The notes beneath the pieces are model-generated. The model was given only the letters and a program-made list of their open reading frames with translations. It was not told the DNA's origin and did no database searches. A stretch of 64,000 nucleotides of DNA from Drosophila persimilis. Its lineage: Eukaryota > Arthropoda > Insecta > Diptera > Drosophilidae. The stretch is taken from NCBI RefSeq assembly GCF_003286085.1, contig NW_020825289.1, positions 20,734,001-20,798,000 on the forward strand, given 5' to 3'. Positions 34,963 through 48,619 of the stretch are shown in pieces. Numbering within the stretch: position 1 is the first letter of the stretch; every line of letters starts with the position of its first letter. The translations under genes and the position numbers were made by a program.

Positions 34963-37782
34963 TTTTGCCTTCAAGTTAGACGGGACGAGGGCGGGGGTGG
35001 GGGATTCGTGGGGGTGGATGAAGGAACGGAGGTGGTATGGGGATGGCATGGTGCCGAAGAACCTTTCGATGACTAAACTTTTTGGGTTACTGGTTTCTAT
35101 CCTGGCAAATGGATAGTTTCGATGGGAGCTACGTTCCACATATGATAGGGCCATCCGATGTTGAGAGTTCTATGGGATTCTACGGGGAATGTTCACATTT
35201 ATTTGGATTATATTATGGAAAGGGATTACTTTTATGGAAGATCTATGACACAACTAAAACCGGGATCTGGAAAGTGTTTCAGCACTCAAAAAGCTCCGAA
35301 ACTCGGAAATTAAGAAACAGACTCTGCATATGTTCCATAATGCATCAAAAGTTGTTATTCCCTGCTTTACAGGGTAGCAGAAAAGAGTATAAAGTTCACG
35401 TTGTTTACATAACAAAAGCAGTGCGCGGGAGTGGAAAAGGAAAAGGAGAAGGGGGTGTGGGTGTGGGCGTGGGTGGGATGATGGGATGATGGGTTGCGTT
35501 CCCTGTCAATTTGTGCATTGGAATTCAACAACATTTCGTAGTCCAGTGGCAGGGGCACAATTGGTGAGGGGGAGGGGGAGCAGAGGGAAGAGCACACATA
35601 AATTGAAGTTTTATTGTTGCTGGTGGCTCGGTCTGTCGCTGGTGCCGCTGCCGGTGCCGGTCCCAGTGCTTCTGCTGCTGTCCGGGGGCCATAAACAAAG
35701 TAATTAAATGCAAAATTCAGGCAACAGCAATCCAGACAGCAAGAACAACAAAAGCAGAAGCCAAATGCAATTAAACAGTTGAAGAAAAGTCGATTCTTTT
35801 TAGGCGTTCTTCTGTCTTTACCTACTCCCCCCGCCGCCGCCCCGTCTCCTGCCACACTCTCTTTACTTCTTTATTCTTCCCTGTCTCTGCTTTATTTCAC
35901 ATGTGCCGCCGACCGACCCGCAAGGCAACAAAATCTGCAACAAAGGCAAAATCAAAACCAGAAAACAAAAAGTAAAGCAAATCTGCAAATAAACAGACAT
36001 TTGGTTGTGCTGCCGACGCTGACAGCGCTGCTGCTTCAATTAGCGTCAGCGTCGGCGTCAGCGTCAGCCGTTGACCGTTTCCACGACTCTCTTAGATGCA
36101 CACGAAGACAGAAAACGAGAGAGCGAGGCAGAGAGCGAGGCGTTTGATGGATGATCGGCAGGCACAAAAGGTAGGTATGGATGAAAGGTGAGGCATTGGT
36201 TGTCCGATGGGAAGAACTATAAAAGGTAAGATCGCTTTGAGCTCCTAATTGCTTTCCGATAGAGGCCGCTACCAGGAGTAGGAGGAGCTAGCAGGGTGGA
36301 CAAACTTGTAAGCTTAACCTTCTGTTAGACATACCTTGCGCGCACACCTCACGAGAGCGTATCAATCGAGTTGGCAGAGGATTCTCCCTCTCTTGTTTTT
36401 TTTTCCTTCTTGCTTTTACGTTCGCCGCTTAATTGGCAAAAAGCGACAAGATTTTTCTTGTTTCGGTAGTTTGTTCTTTCAAATACAAATGTACTCGTAC
36501 GTAAGTATATTTACTAAAGATGTGGGCAGGTGTGAAGACACCAGACTGGCAGTTGGGGCAGGCGGCAGGCAGTTGGATGAATGGCTTAAACGCTAATGGA
36601 AATGCCGTCTAATTGCTGCAGAGGGGGGCGCGGGGAGGCAACTTTGTTGCTTAAGTGTTTCATAAATTCAAGAATGTAGATTGAGAGAGGGAGAGCGAGA
36701 GAGCGGGGGTGTGTGAGAATGTTTAGCATAACATAATTAACCGCTACAATGGCAGCGGGGAGGTGGGGCCTGCTGGAGGAGGAATAATTGGCGGACAAAG
36801 TCATTTCTTTGCAGACAAAATAGTAAAATTCCCAGGAAAAATACTCAAAAGAAAATGCATTTCCTCGTTAATGGAGTGGAATGGAATGGTAGGGATTTAT
36901 GAGGGGAAAAACCGGAAGAATTAGCTGAAAAATCTCTACATTTGATGGGAGAGAACTCTAGAATTTAAAGAAAGGAAAGGTCACAGTGAGAGGCCGAAAG
37001 AAAGTACCATTTTCTGATAGGAAATATCTTCCAATGAGAAGTTTTTAAGCCACTTCTCAGGGAAAATATCTTCCATCTTCCCAAAATTTAGTTAGAATTC
37101 TCCCTTCTGTGGGTTTTGTTGCGTTTTCCAGTATCTCCAACATAATTATACGTCGAATATAACTCATCCATCAACTGTCTGTGGAATTGGGTTAGTTCTT
37201 TCATTATCTATACTTTCCCATTGATATTTCCAGCGATAGACTCCTCCCGAGAAGCACATTTCTTCGTACCTACCTGCAAAGAGATAAAAGAGGAGGCATA
37301 TAGCGATTGGTATTTCCATGGCTTCATAGTCTAGACTCAAGGGTCATAAATCATTCGAAATATTTCCACATTTCGGGCCGAATATTAGCAAATATCCAAA
37401 GGGAAACAGTACAGGTCTTGGCCTGATTCGAGTACCCATTTGATTGGTATTTAATCTCTCCAAAGAGCACTCCACCGCATTCTAAGCACTTCAGAGATCT
37501 AAGCTCTGGGATCTGCAGCCACAAACGCAACAACAGAAGTCGAATGGAAAATGGGAAAAGGAAAATTGCTTGGCTTTTCAATTTTGCTTATTTCCCTCAG
37601 TCCATGCCGCCTGATTGAGTTCCGTTCCTGTTTCGAGAGAGAGACAGAAAAAGAGGAGTGCAACAGTGCAGCAGAGGTAGCAACGGCAACAGATAAATAT
37701 AACGAACCCAGAACCCAGTTCGACAGAGTTCCCGGAATGATTTAAATGCAAAGTGTACATTTTAACACGCGGCCTGTGCACT

Positions 37783-37831
37783 CCTCCTGCCTCCTGCCTC
37801 CTGCCGCCTGCCGCCTGCCTCCTGCCGCTAC
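37783..37831. repeat. CTGCCTC/CTGCCGC tandem repeat
   Basis: Seven-base units with two variants, about seven copies. A reverse-complement-like array (GGCAGGAGGCAGGCGG) occurs at 45655-45684. Confidence 0.9.
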
Positions 37832-38547
37832 TGGAGGCACCACCTTCTCCGACTCCCGACTCCGACTGCAGCTCCTTCTCTCCGTCTCCTCCATCAAGAC
37901 ATTGCCGCCAAATGAAGCAATTGCACATACAACCAGGCGGCAACAAGCGTGAAATGCGAAATGCCATAATTTCCCGACACTTCAACGAATGGCGAATACT
38001 CTTCCCAGAGGAGATGCAGTTGCTCTTTTTAAGCAAATCTTCCCAAGAAGAAGGGCATCCCTTCGCGATGATTCAGGATGAATGCCTTTGCTGCTGGTGG
38101 CGTCTCAGCTCCGGTCTCAGTCAGTGTGTGTTGCACAGGGCCTCTGCCACTGCCACTGCCACTGCCTCTCCTCCTGTCGCCCAGTGCCAGTGCCCGATGC
38201 CGATGCAAGGCGACGCGCCAGTGCAACAAAACATAAATTCCAATGAAATAAGTTGATTTATGCTGTTGCGCGCGCCGTGAGCTGACAGCCGCAGAACCCC
38301 CGGCACACCGGGGCAGAAGGGGGGGCCAGCGAGAACAGGGGATCTTGAAGGAGACCATCATCTGGTCGGTTCTTTTTCGTCTGGGGGTCCCCGCTCATAT
38401 GCCATATTTCTCATATATACGATACGACGATATATACTATACTGTATCTTGGGGAACATTTCTCTTCCAGCTCTGGCAACTCCTACTCCTGCCCCACCTC
38501 CTCCATCGCTGACGTGCGGCATGCAAGAGTCAAAAATAACTTAAAAA

Positions 38548-38571
38548 ACAACAACAACAACAACAACAAAA
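38548..38571. repeat. CAA trinucleotide repeat
   Basis: Seven to eight CAA/ACA units. Confidence 0.9.
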
Positions 38572-40324
38572 TATAGAAAAAATGTATGTACTAGTGGTTG
38601 AGGCGTTGAGACTGATGCCTTTGCTGGCAAAGGGTGGCAGGGAAGGCAGTGGTGGCAGGGGGGGTGGGGCGTGGCACTTGGCGTTGATTGAATTATATTT
38701 TGTGCACCGGATAGCATAAAAACCAAATGTGCGCCTACAATTTCTTGTGGCTGTTGCCTGTTGGGGCCTTTGCACAATCAAAAAGCTCAAAAGCAGGTTT
38801 CATTCTTCACATTTCATAGAGATGGCAGATAGGGGCACGAACACAGGAGGCACAAGGCACGAGGCACGAACCAAGAGGCACGAAGAAGCGCCTCATCATG
38901 CACACGACTTGTAATTTGTTTTCCGATTCTCGGACATTCTCTTTAGTACTTTTCGCTTGAGTAAACGATTGGACTGCCGTCCGCTATCAGATCTCGGAGC
39001 AATGGAAACACTTGGGAGCTCCTTGTAAGGGTCAAGGCGGGGGGGTCTCTTCGATCCTTTATTCCTTTATTCATCCTCTGAGCATTTGAAAAGGGTTCAG
39101 ATTATAGAAACGATTGATGGCTTGCAACTGATTGATTGATTGCTTTATATGTGCATACCTTTGGCCTTTATTTAACACCCAGAATCCTCTCAAAATATAG
39201 CAAATTCTTGTTCTTGTTCCCTCAAATGCTGCCCTTTACTGTGCCGTCTTCCCATCTCTAGACACTGGCCCTGCCTGCTGCCTCCTTTTTGGGGCCCACG
39301 CCATGTTTTTAGGGCCTTTAATTTTATGAGCTTTTAACCCAAAACACAAACATAGCCACGGGCCTTTCGGGGGGAAATTCGGGGGGGGCTGCAAGTGTAA
39401 ATCATGAAAATTATAAGCCATTTTAATTAGCTGCTGTTCTTGTGGGCCAGCAGCGGCCGAGACATCATCAGAAACACATTTCCCAGGCAGCACATGATGA
39501 AATTTGTTTGATAAATCGTGAGCCTGCTGCTGCTGCTGCTGTTGAAAGCTATTTCCCTACTGGCTGCCTGCCTGCCTGCCCCACACCCAGATTGCAGATT
39601 GCGCCCCCTCATGGCAGATGGAAGAACAGAAGTCCAGACACGAGACGACCCCAGACCCCATGAGTGGAACCCGGGGGGCCAGACAGGGGCTAATTTGTGG
39701 AGGCCAGGGGTCAAATAATGCATTTTACTCATTAGACGGACTCGCGTCTTTGATGTTCTCTCCCCCCACGCGCTTCCATTTCCATTTTCCTTTTCATTTG
39801 CCTTCTCAAGTGATTTGCATTCTCCGTTCTGACCCAAACTCTGATTTATACGCGGTAATTGTAGGGTAATTAGGGTATGCTGCTTTCTTGATGTCTGGCC
39901 AGCACTTTGGGGCGGTGGGGGCTATATGGGGCAAGTCTTTAAGAGCTGCAAGGGGCCCCATTACGGCTCCGAAAATAGAGAAGATTCTGGTGGCTCTAAA
40001 GCTTTTCAGATCTGATAAATCATGCAACCAGAATATGGCAATCGCTGCTGCTTTCGTTTCGTGTGATTCGAAGCGGATGTATCCTTTCGTTTAGGGGAAA
40101 CTTCTACATTCGTTAAAGCCTTACATGTTCTCTTTCTCTGTGCTCTTTCGGTGTTGCCTCGCTGCCTCTTTCGTCTCCAAAAACAATCTATTTCTTGTTC
40201 TTCAAGTCATAAATTCTTGCTGTTCAACGACTTGTCATTCATGTCGCGCACTGTGCGCATGGGCAGCAGGTTCAACAGAGGTAGGGGAGGGGTGGGGCGG
40301 CAGTTGCTCTTTATTCGAGCTCCA

Positions 40325-40353
40325 CTGTCGCTGTCGCTGTCGCTGTCGCTGTC
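40325..40353. repeat. CTGTCG hexanucleotide repeat
   Basis: About five tandem CTGTCG units. Confidence 0.95.
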
Positions 40354-42346
40354 TTGTCGCCCGTTGAGCCGCCGTGTGGCGTGCACCTGCGCGGATAAGA
40401 TAAGATGTGTCAGGTGGGGCAGCGGCAGCGGCGGCAGGGGGGTACTGTGCAGCGGGGAGTGCTTAGAGCAGGGGAGGAGGATGACTACATTCTGGTTTTG
40501 TGTTTTGGTGGCATGCGGCTTGTAAGTAGCTTGCCTTTGTCTATGCTTCAATGTTGTTTAACGTTGTTACTGTCCGACCAGGGGAATGAGGGGGGAGAGA
40601 CCAGAGATAAAGAGAGACACACACCCAGATAGAGAAAGAGAGAGAGGGAGAGAGATGGGGCAATGGGGAGCCCAGAGGGTGGTGCATTGTTGCTTCTCGG
40701 AAATGTTCGCCAAGGGAATTGTGTGCCGTGTTTTTCTTTTATATAGAACGAAAAATTGGGGGAATCGAGTCAAGTCCAAGGAAAATGTGGCCACAAATGA
40801 AAGGATGAATGTGCTGAGGGCAAACGGAGGGGGGAAAGGAGAGCAGAGGGCGGCTCGGGGCGAAGCAAAACAAGCAAAAGGCAAGAGAAAAGTTAATAAG
40901 CAAAAGGAAAGCAAAGAATGAAAGATATAATAGAGTTTCCCTCCCCCTGCCCTGGTTTGCATTTGGGCGGAAAACCTTAGCGGAAATTAATTTTAACAGC
41001 AATACTCGTCTCTCAATGGGAAAAACCCTGCACCAAATTCAATTTTCAAACGAATTTCGAATTTTTCAATTGATTTTCCTTCAGTTCTCGAAAGGTTCTC
41101 TCTGGAACCCCTATATAACGAGCACTCTCGTACGAAAAAGCAACTAAAATTCGGACTTTAATTAACATATTTTTCCATAATTCTCGGCATACCCCCTGCC
41201 AGGGCTTCACCTTTCGAGTGACCCACAAAAACACAAAACACAAAAAAAAACCCTTTCAAAGGTGTACAAAAAAATAAACGTAAATTGAAAACAACAACAA
41301 AATAAACAAACAAAAGGGGCTTCCACGAAGTAGGCCACCACGAAACGGGGAATACCCTTCACAGGCGGGAGATTCGGAGATTGAAAGAAAGATCTTCAAA
41401 TAGGGGAAGATTTTGAGCAGACTTCGCTATTCATTCTCAAGGGGTTCATGTGAATTCGAAGTGGAACCTGCTCCCAACTATTCGACCTCCTTCGGAGGGG
41501 TACAGTACCTCCGTGTTCCCCCCTCAGCAACCACTGAAACCTCGAAAGATGTTGAATCTTTTCCCATGCAAGGTGCACTTTTCATATTACTCAGCGATTT
41601 CCCGCCCAGCAGGGTCGGTGGCAGAGGCAGGGGCAGTGGCAGGGGGGCTGGAGGGTTACATGAAAGCCCAAACACACACACACACACATTTCCAATCAGA
41701 GTCGTTGACGGGGACGGGGACGCCTTAATGTTTTAATTTTTGAGCCATTAACAGCTGCATATTTAGCAGGCAGTCGGAAGGCATATGCCCCTGCACCACA
41801 GGGGGGCGGGGGGCGGGGGGCGGTGAAGTGGTGGCAAGTACATCATTTCGACATTTGCCAGCACATGCATTAAGCAGGGGGAAAACCCGAGTTTGGAGAC
41901 GGCGACGGCGACGGCGACAACTCTCGGAAACAATGCCATTAGATATATCGCGTCGCGTCGAGTCGCGCCACGCCCATTTTTTGCACATTTTTGGGTTGCC
42001 TTCCACTCCATAGACACACACACACACACATGTATTCAAAGGATGCACACACACCCTCACTAGCTCGCGTATAGAGAGACATTTGCAACCCCTAACCGAA
42101 TCTTACCCCCAAAAAGCATACTCCTCTTCCACTCTCCCACTCTCCCATTCTCTCTCTACTTTTCTTCGTTTTCTTTTTTTTTTTTTTTTGGGCTTACTTT
42201 TAGTGCTCATTCCCTGCTCTTTTCCCCTCCCGTTGTTCGGTGGCGCAGCAAAAATTAAAAGCATTAAAAATGCCCAACAGAAAGGGAGTTCGGGTTCCGT
42301 GTAGCTCGGCCATAGATTGGATGAGATGGGTTGGCCTCTTCTCCGG

Positions 42347-42380
42347 GACGTGGGACGTGGGATGTGGGACGTGGGATGGT
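42347..42380. promoter_or_regulatory. GGGACGT heptad repeat with three ACGTG cores
   Basis: Tandem 7-bp units give ACGTG at 42348, 42355 and 42369, with one degenerate copy (ATGTG) between. Possible bHLH-PAS site cluster made by a minisatellite. Confidence 0.3.
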
Positions 42381-43104
42381 CTGGTGTTGCACGGTGATTG
42401 CGAGTGGGTTATGGCTGTATGCGTCTCCTGTGTCCTGTGCCCGCGGCTGAGGTGTTGCGATTGCAATAACCTTCGCCACGCAGAGGGGGAAAACCCACAA
42501 AAAAATCCATCAAAAGCGGGAGAACACTGGCTCAAATACTTGTAGAACTTTGAAGAAAAGTTCTGAAATTTTCATATTTTCACTTTGATTGAGAGAGTCG
42601 AGTGGGGAAATATAATTCAAATAGAGGTGTTTTCGCTTAAATTTCGAAAGACATATGCAAAAATTTTTTTGAAATATATTTATATTTAAATTAAAGAAGA
42701 TATTATAGGTATTATAGATATTATATGGGCCGTGTTAAACAAATTTTTCAATGCAATTACATTTCAATCCAAGTAAAAATCATTTAATTTCATTGTATTT
42801 GTATTTAAATCCCGGAATATTTAATTTATATATAGGTGTGTTTTTTTTTGTACCTATAGAATGGAATTATTTAAAAGCGTTTTATCTAAGCAATCTGTAC
42901 CAGAAAACGATCTATGAGAGATATTGATTACTTATGATATTCGAGCCCTGCTAATCTTATTCCAGGGAACGCTAATTGATTAGATGGCTGAAATTCATTA
43001 GGGCATTTAATATTTTCCCTTCCTCGTTTTTTCTATATTTTAAATCGATTGAAAGCTGATCTCTGTTTGCATAGGATCAATCCGAAAACAGAATAGAACT
43101 GGGA

Positions 43105-43143
43105 TAAACTCCCTGCACACTCACACACACACACACACACACA
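43105..43143. repeat. CA microsatellite
   Basis: ACTCACAC followed by about fourteen CA units. Confidence 0.9.
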
Positions 43144-46100
43144 CGCGAGTATTGCCCGCTTGTGTGCATACAAATAATTAATTAAAGATCCCGGCACACA
43201 ATTAACCCCTTTGGGATCAACAGCCCATGAATTTCGATTCACAATCGAAAACTACACTCCGCAATCATCCCTCTTTCCCTCTTGATGGGTTTCGGTCCCA
43301 CTGTGCGGCGCGTCGCGTCGCGTCGCAGCCACCTTTCGCCTTCGTGCATTACCGTTAAGCGTAACAACAAATCGTTGGCTGTGGACTTTTACGAGTCTCC
43401 TTCGCCTGTCTCCCTCCCCCCTCGCGCTGCTGCTGCTTGTTTGTCTTGTGACAGGCAGCAAACAGATTGTTTTTATCCACGAATCCACGAATCCACGAAG
43501 GTTGGGGTGGCTACAGCATCATCCGTGGCCGCCTCCTGGTGGCACATTGGTGGTGGCACATTGCAGTTGCAATTTCTCCCTGGCATTGCTGGGCTTTAAT
43601 TTAATTTAAACGACAATTCATTCATGGCACGCACTCTCTAAAATATTTGACAAAATTTCTGATCTGCGGGCCGGAGAACCCCTTAACGGACCACGCCCAC
43701 ATCCATGAGGAATGTGGTACCACACTAATGAGACACATTTAACGGGAAACGGGAATGGAAATGGAAGGGATCTCTGTGCGCACCACCCCACCCCCCCGGG
43801 GACCAATTTCCCAACTATTATTGCAAAGCGAAGCGGAAACGCACATTTTTCATTCATTTCATTCCCGTTCATTCATGCACGCACACACGCACACACACAC
43901 ACACACGCACATTCGTAGCCAAGGGTCGGACCTATTTGCTTTTTGTACTTTTATTGCTCCCGTGATCGAAAAAGGGAGAGAGACGAGCAGCCGCAGAGCA
44001 TCGCAACTGTTGAGCGGGGAATATGCTTCGGCGCTGCAGTCGGCTGGCCCGAACACGACGAATGCACTTCGGCATCTTCGCAGCCTTATCGGGCAATGCA
44101 GACCGCGCTCAAGATAAGCCCCGAAGCTTTTGTGCTGCCCATTGTTCGTAGAGGGCAAAGGGGTGTACGGTGTGTGGGATCGGTGGAAACAAACCAAAAC
44201 AAAAAGATGATCCATCATCACCTCCCATCAACAAAGGCATCGATAGTGGGCTAGATGCACTGCTCCGATCAGACCTCTAAGACTGGTACTCCCATTTCCC
44301 AAGGTATTGCTGGCAGGGTACGGGGTAATCTTCAGTCGGAAGGGTGTTCCCCACTTTAATAATCTCCTTTTAGTTGTTTGCTCCACTAAAGCGTCCAACG
44401 CTCATAAATAAATTGATTTGGGGTTACGATAAAGTGCATCTAAAGCACACATGTAAAAGGTGAGCATGATTGCAGGGAAGGGGGGATAACCGATTAATAT
44501 TGCCCACGTTTCCGGTGTTTGTATTGGGAGGGGGAGGGGGGATGGAGGGTGTGACATTATTAAAGTTCTCAGAGCGATGGCTTGGGAAAAATATAATATT
44601 TCCACGATAAGCAAAGTAAATGAACGAATACTAGATATGCTTGCGGTTAGAGGGAACTACGGTTATAGCTTCATCAACGACAAAATATAGTTATATCTAT
44701 TCATCGTTCGATGGGAATCCCAGGAGGAAATGATGGGGGGATTACTTTTATCTAGAGCATTTCCATGGGAAATGCCTTAACTTTCACATCGAAACGTTAA
44801 ATATTGATTCATGACAGGGATCAAATCAATATGGCCTGGGAATACTATATACTTTATTTATTGTGGGTATATGCAGATTTTTTTTTGTGTAATTCAATTA
44901 CGCTTTCAAATGCCATCTTGAAAGTTTTCATATCCGTTTCCCTTGGCTCCAGCCATGGAATTTTGAATCAATTCAAACTCTGTAAGAAAAGAAATAATTC
45001 TGTTTATAATCCACCACTATAAGACCCGATTGAGGGCCATTAGAGTGGACGGTGGGGCCGATTGAGGGCCTTTTTGTTGGACATCCCCAGGGCCCAGTCT
45101 GTCGAAGTTTTGTTGCCACAAAAGATGGAACTGCCCCCCTCCTTAGTGGAAAGAACTTTCACTCGCTGCAGAGAATGGATTCTTCTCCCATTTCCCCCTC
45201 AAATAACCCTCGAAACCTCACGCTCACGCACTACAAATTTATGTGAGCTTTCAATTTTATAATTGTATAAATAAACAACTATTAGTGGGTCCGAAATGCG
45301 ACATAATTGTCCGGTAATCCTAACTAATGAACCGAAACAGCAACCAAAGGCCGAAACCCCAAAGATGAACATGAAAAATGGTCAATTTTTATGCTGAAAA
45401 GAAATGGGGAAAGGGCATGGAAATGGGCATGGAAATGGGAATGAAAATGCAGATCAGACCTGTCCACAGTCCACAGTCCCCGGTGCCCGAACCACGTCCG
45501 GGCCTCTCTCTGACCAGACCACCAGGTGTCACCGTCTCACGGTTGTTGTTGGGGGCCCCATATCTTGGGGGGGGGAAACCGAAATCAAACGAATAAAAAA
45601 CGAATAAATAGAAACATTTCTGGGGCCCCAAGAAAATAGTCAAAGAGAAGGGGGGCAGGAGGCAGGCGGCAGGCGGCAGGAGGGTGTGGGCAGGGGTTGG
45701 GGCTGGGAAAATCGACACAAAATTAAAATTCAAATGCAAATGCAAACAAGCCTATAAAATTGAAAATATTTAATTAAAACGATGCGACACATTTTTTCGG
45801 GGGTGGGGGAAAATTGAGGGGAAGCTGGAGCTGGAGCCGGAGCTGGAGCTAGAAGCTTTTCCTTGATTTGAACGTGGGATGCGGTTTTCCGTTGTTGCTA
45901 CTTTTGTTGTTAACTGTTTGCCTGCTCAAATATTTGGCTGCAACAAAATGTAAAAGAAGAAAGAGGAAAAACAGAAACAGAAACAGAAAGAGAAGCCAAA
46001 GAGTAAAAAAAAGTGTTGGTAGAAAACTACAACAGACGGTTGGCCTTTTATTGGTCTGGGAGTCTGTGTGTGTGTGTGATTGTGTTTGTGTGTGTTTGTG

Positions 46101-48139
46101 CGGGCCACAAATGATGGCCCGGAGACAACGATGGCGACAATGTGACAACCACAACAATGACAAGCAAACCCAAAGCGGCACAAAAAGAGATAGAGACAGA
46201 GAGAGGGAGAGGCAGAGGGAGAGGGACAGCCGCAAAGAGGTAGAAAACTCCAAAGCGAAATAGTAAAGGGGAGCCTTCAGACCGCAATGTGGAATACACT
46301 CTAACAGCAGGATAACCAAAAGGATTCCAAATGGTATTCGAAATGCTTCGTTCCACAAATCGCAGGCACATAAATTGTTCTCTTTCTTCTCTTCGATCTA
46401 GAAGATGACCTTTATAGTAAAATCCCAAATCAACTGAAGCCCAAGTCCATCTAGGAGTTATTTCTGGTCTTTAGGCACTATTGAGGCAAGGCCTTCGGCT
46501 TGATTATTTCTTGTTTTTGGATCCCATGCTCCATGCCAAAAGATAAGAGCTATAAAGAGCTTTCTATAAATATGAAAACACTTTCTCTATCGTTATTTTC
46601 GATTCAATTGCCGTTCCCCCATGGCTCATCCGAGGCGCACCAAAAAGGCCACCAAGTCGTAATACCCTGCTTTACAGTTTTGGCCTGCAGACTGCTGCGG
46701 ATTCCTTGTATAATGAGGAGCTCTGGAGGCTGGGCGCAGATTTTATTGCAGCCTCACGTCCACGTCAACAAATGTCCACCGGATGCCTGCAATATATCAA
46801 ATGAGAGTCGACTGGCCATCCCCATTCCCCCCATCCCTCGGTCGCCCTGTCCCACGGCTATGGGCTGTAGGCTGGAGTGTTTGTCTGGCTTACTTTTAAT
46901 AATTCCGCCCCGAAGGAACGGCTGGCCTACACAAAGCAACAGCAACAGCAGCAGCAACAAAAATACTCGTAAAAGCAATGACAAAACTATAACAATAGGG
47001 AATATCTCTCGAGGCAATCCCAATCCCGAATGCAAGGCAATGCCCGGTCGTCGTCTGGAGTGGCTTCTCCCCTCTCGTGTCCAGCGAGGCATAGAAATTC
47101 CCAATCCCCCCTCCCCTCTCCTCTGCCGACTGCTACTCCTCCACAATTCATTCATCCCTACCTACAGATGGTATGTACCTCCCTCCCTCCCTGCAGACAC
47201 TGTCCAAGCCACTGCCGTTAATTATGGGAAGATTTTTCATTGTACAAATGAGCTGGAAGAACTTTTGTCAGGCCTAATGATGGGCAACGGGGGCAACAAG
47301 CAGTAAAGGGGGGCAGGGCAGGGGAGGGAGCTTCCAAAAATTAAGCTGGGAGGCAGTAAAGCCGGAAGAATGCAAATGGGGAGAGGAAAAGAGAAAACTA
47401 AATTGGTTTATTACATTCCCTCATTAGGAATGGACAGCAAAGAGAGCGAGGGAGAGAGGGAGTAAGAGCGAGAGGTGAGTATGGATGGTGACAAGAGGGA
47501 GGGAGGGGGGAACCCGTCCCGGGAACGCTCTCTTCGTCCGAAATCAACGACAATCAAATAAAGTTTAAATACATATTTTTATTCCATTACACACTCGAAA
47601 GGTCTAAGCCCCGCCGCAACGAACGGGCCATGTCTCCCCGAGATAGAGCGAGAGGGAGAAGGGGGAGGGTGAGCGGGAGGGGGAGGGGAGGCGGATGATG
47701 GCGATGATGACGATGCTGATGTTCGGATGCGTTCGTGTCCCCGGGTCTGTCTCCGCCAAGTGCTAACGATTTGGCAATGGCCAGAGACACAATGTCCATC
47801 AGTGCCGTACCTCCCTCCCTCCCTCACCCCCACCCTTTGTCCACTCCGCAGAGCAAGAGCAGCGCTAAATGTTTTTGCAGCTTTTGATTTTCCTAGAGAT
47901 GATGTCGTGAGAGTGGGACAGGGAGTGATGGCGGGGGGGCTCCCCCTTTAGAAAGTTCTTGGATAATTTTTGAAATTTATTTTTATTTTTTATTGCTACC
48001 CCCCGCCCGCCTTTAACAATCTATTCTCTGGCTATTAATTGTTGTTATAAATAAGAATTAAATCTGCTGCTGTGGGCCAACATTCATAAATTTCAATTTG
48101 TTAAGAACGTGATTTTGGTGAACGTCCCAAAGAGATAGA

Positions 48140-48166
48140 GGGGGGGGGGGGGGGGGGGGGGGGGGG
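48140..48166. repeat. Poly(G) run of 27 bases
   Basis: Uninterrupted G homopolymer followed by TCACGTGCG. Length may be affected by sequencing; see findings. Confidence 0.9.
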
Positions 48167-48591
48167 TCACGTGCGCATCTCTAGGAGACGGCCACGAAGG
48201 CGAGTGCTTACAGGTTTTCCTTCCTTTTTTTTTGCAGCCTTTTGGCCCAGGCCTTAACTTGACTTTGGCTGACCAAAAGAGGTCTCAGACCCGCAACTCG
48301 AGGCGAGCCTCGTCGAAAGGGACGGGGGTGGGGGGCAGACTAGCCTCTGACACCGGAGCGACACTCCACTCCGAATGCGAGGAATGGTGGAGCGTGGAGC
48401 GTGGAGCGTGGAGCATTGCCTATACATTGTAACTTGTTGTGGCTCCCCAAACAACATGAAACGAGCCACAGATTGAGGAAAAACGAAGATATAGATACTC
48501 TAAGGATCGGAAAAGAAATGTCCATTAAACAACAATTTTATGGGCCATTCAATGAATGAATATACAGCACCGAAAAGGTTGTCTCTTCTGC

Positions 48592-48619
48592 GATACCCTC
48601 GGAACGGCTAGAGGGTATC
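48592..48619. repeat. Hairpin GATACCCTC / GAGGGTATC
   Basis: Perfect 9-bp inverted repeat with a 10-nt loop. One of several TACCC/GGGTA hairpins in the window. Confidence 0.8.

Noticed and set aside
46500..47306. 268-codon plus-strand frame in slit intron 1
   Set aside because: Mixed Ser/Pro/Ile-rich translation with no recognisable domain, no splice or promoter context, and an overlapping open frame on the other strand; probably chance, though conservation should be checked.
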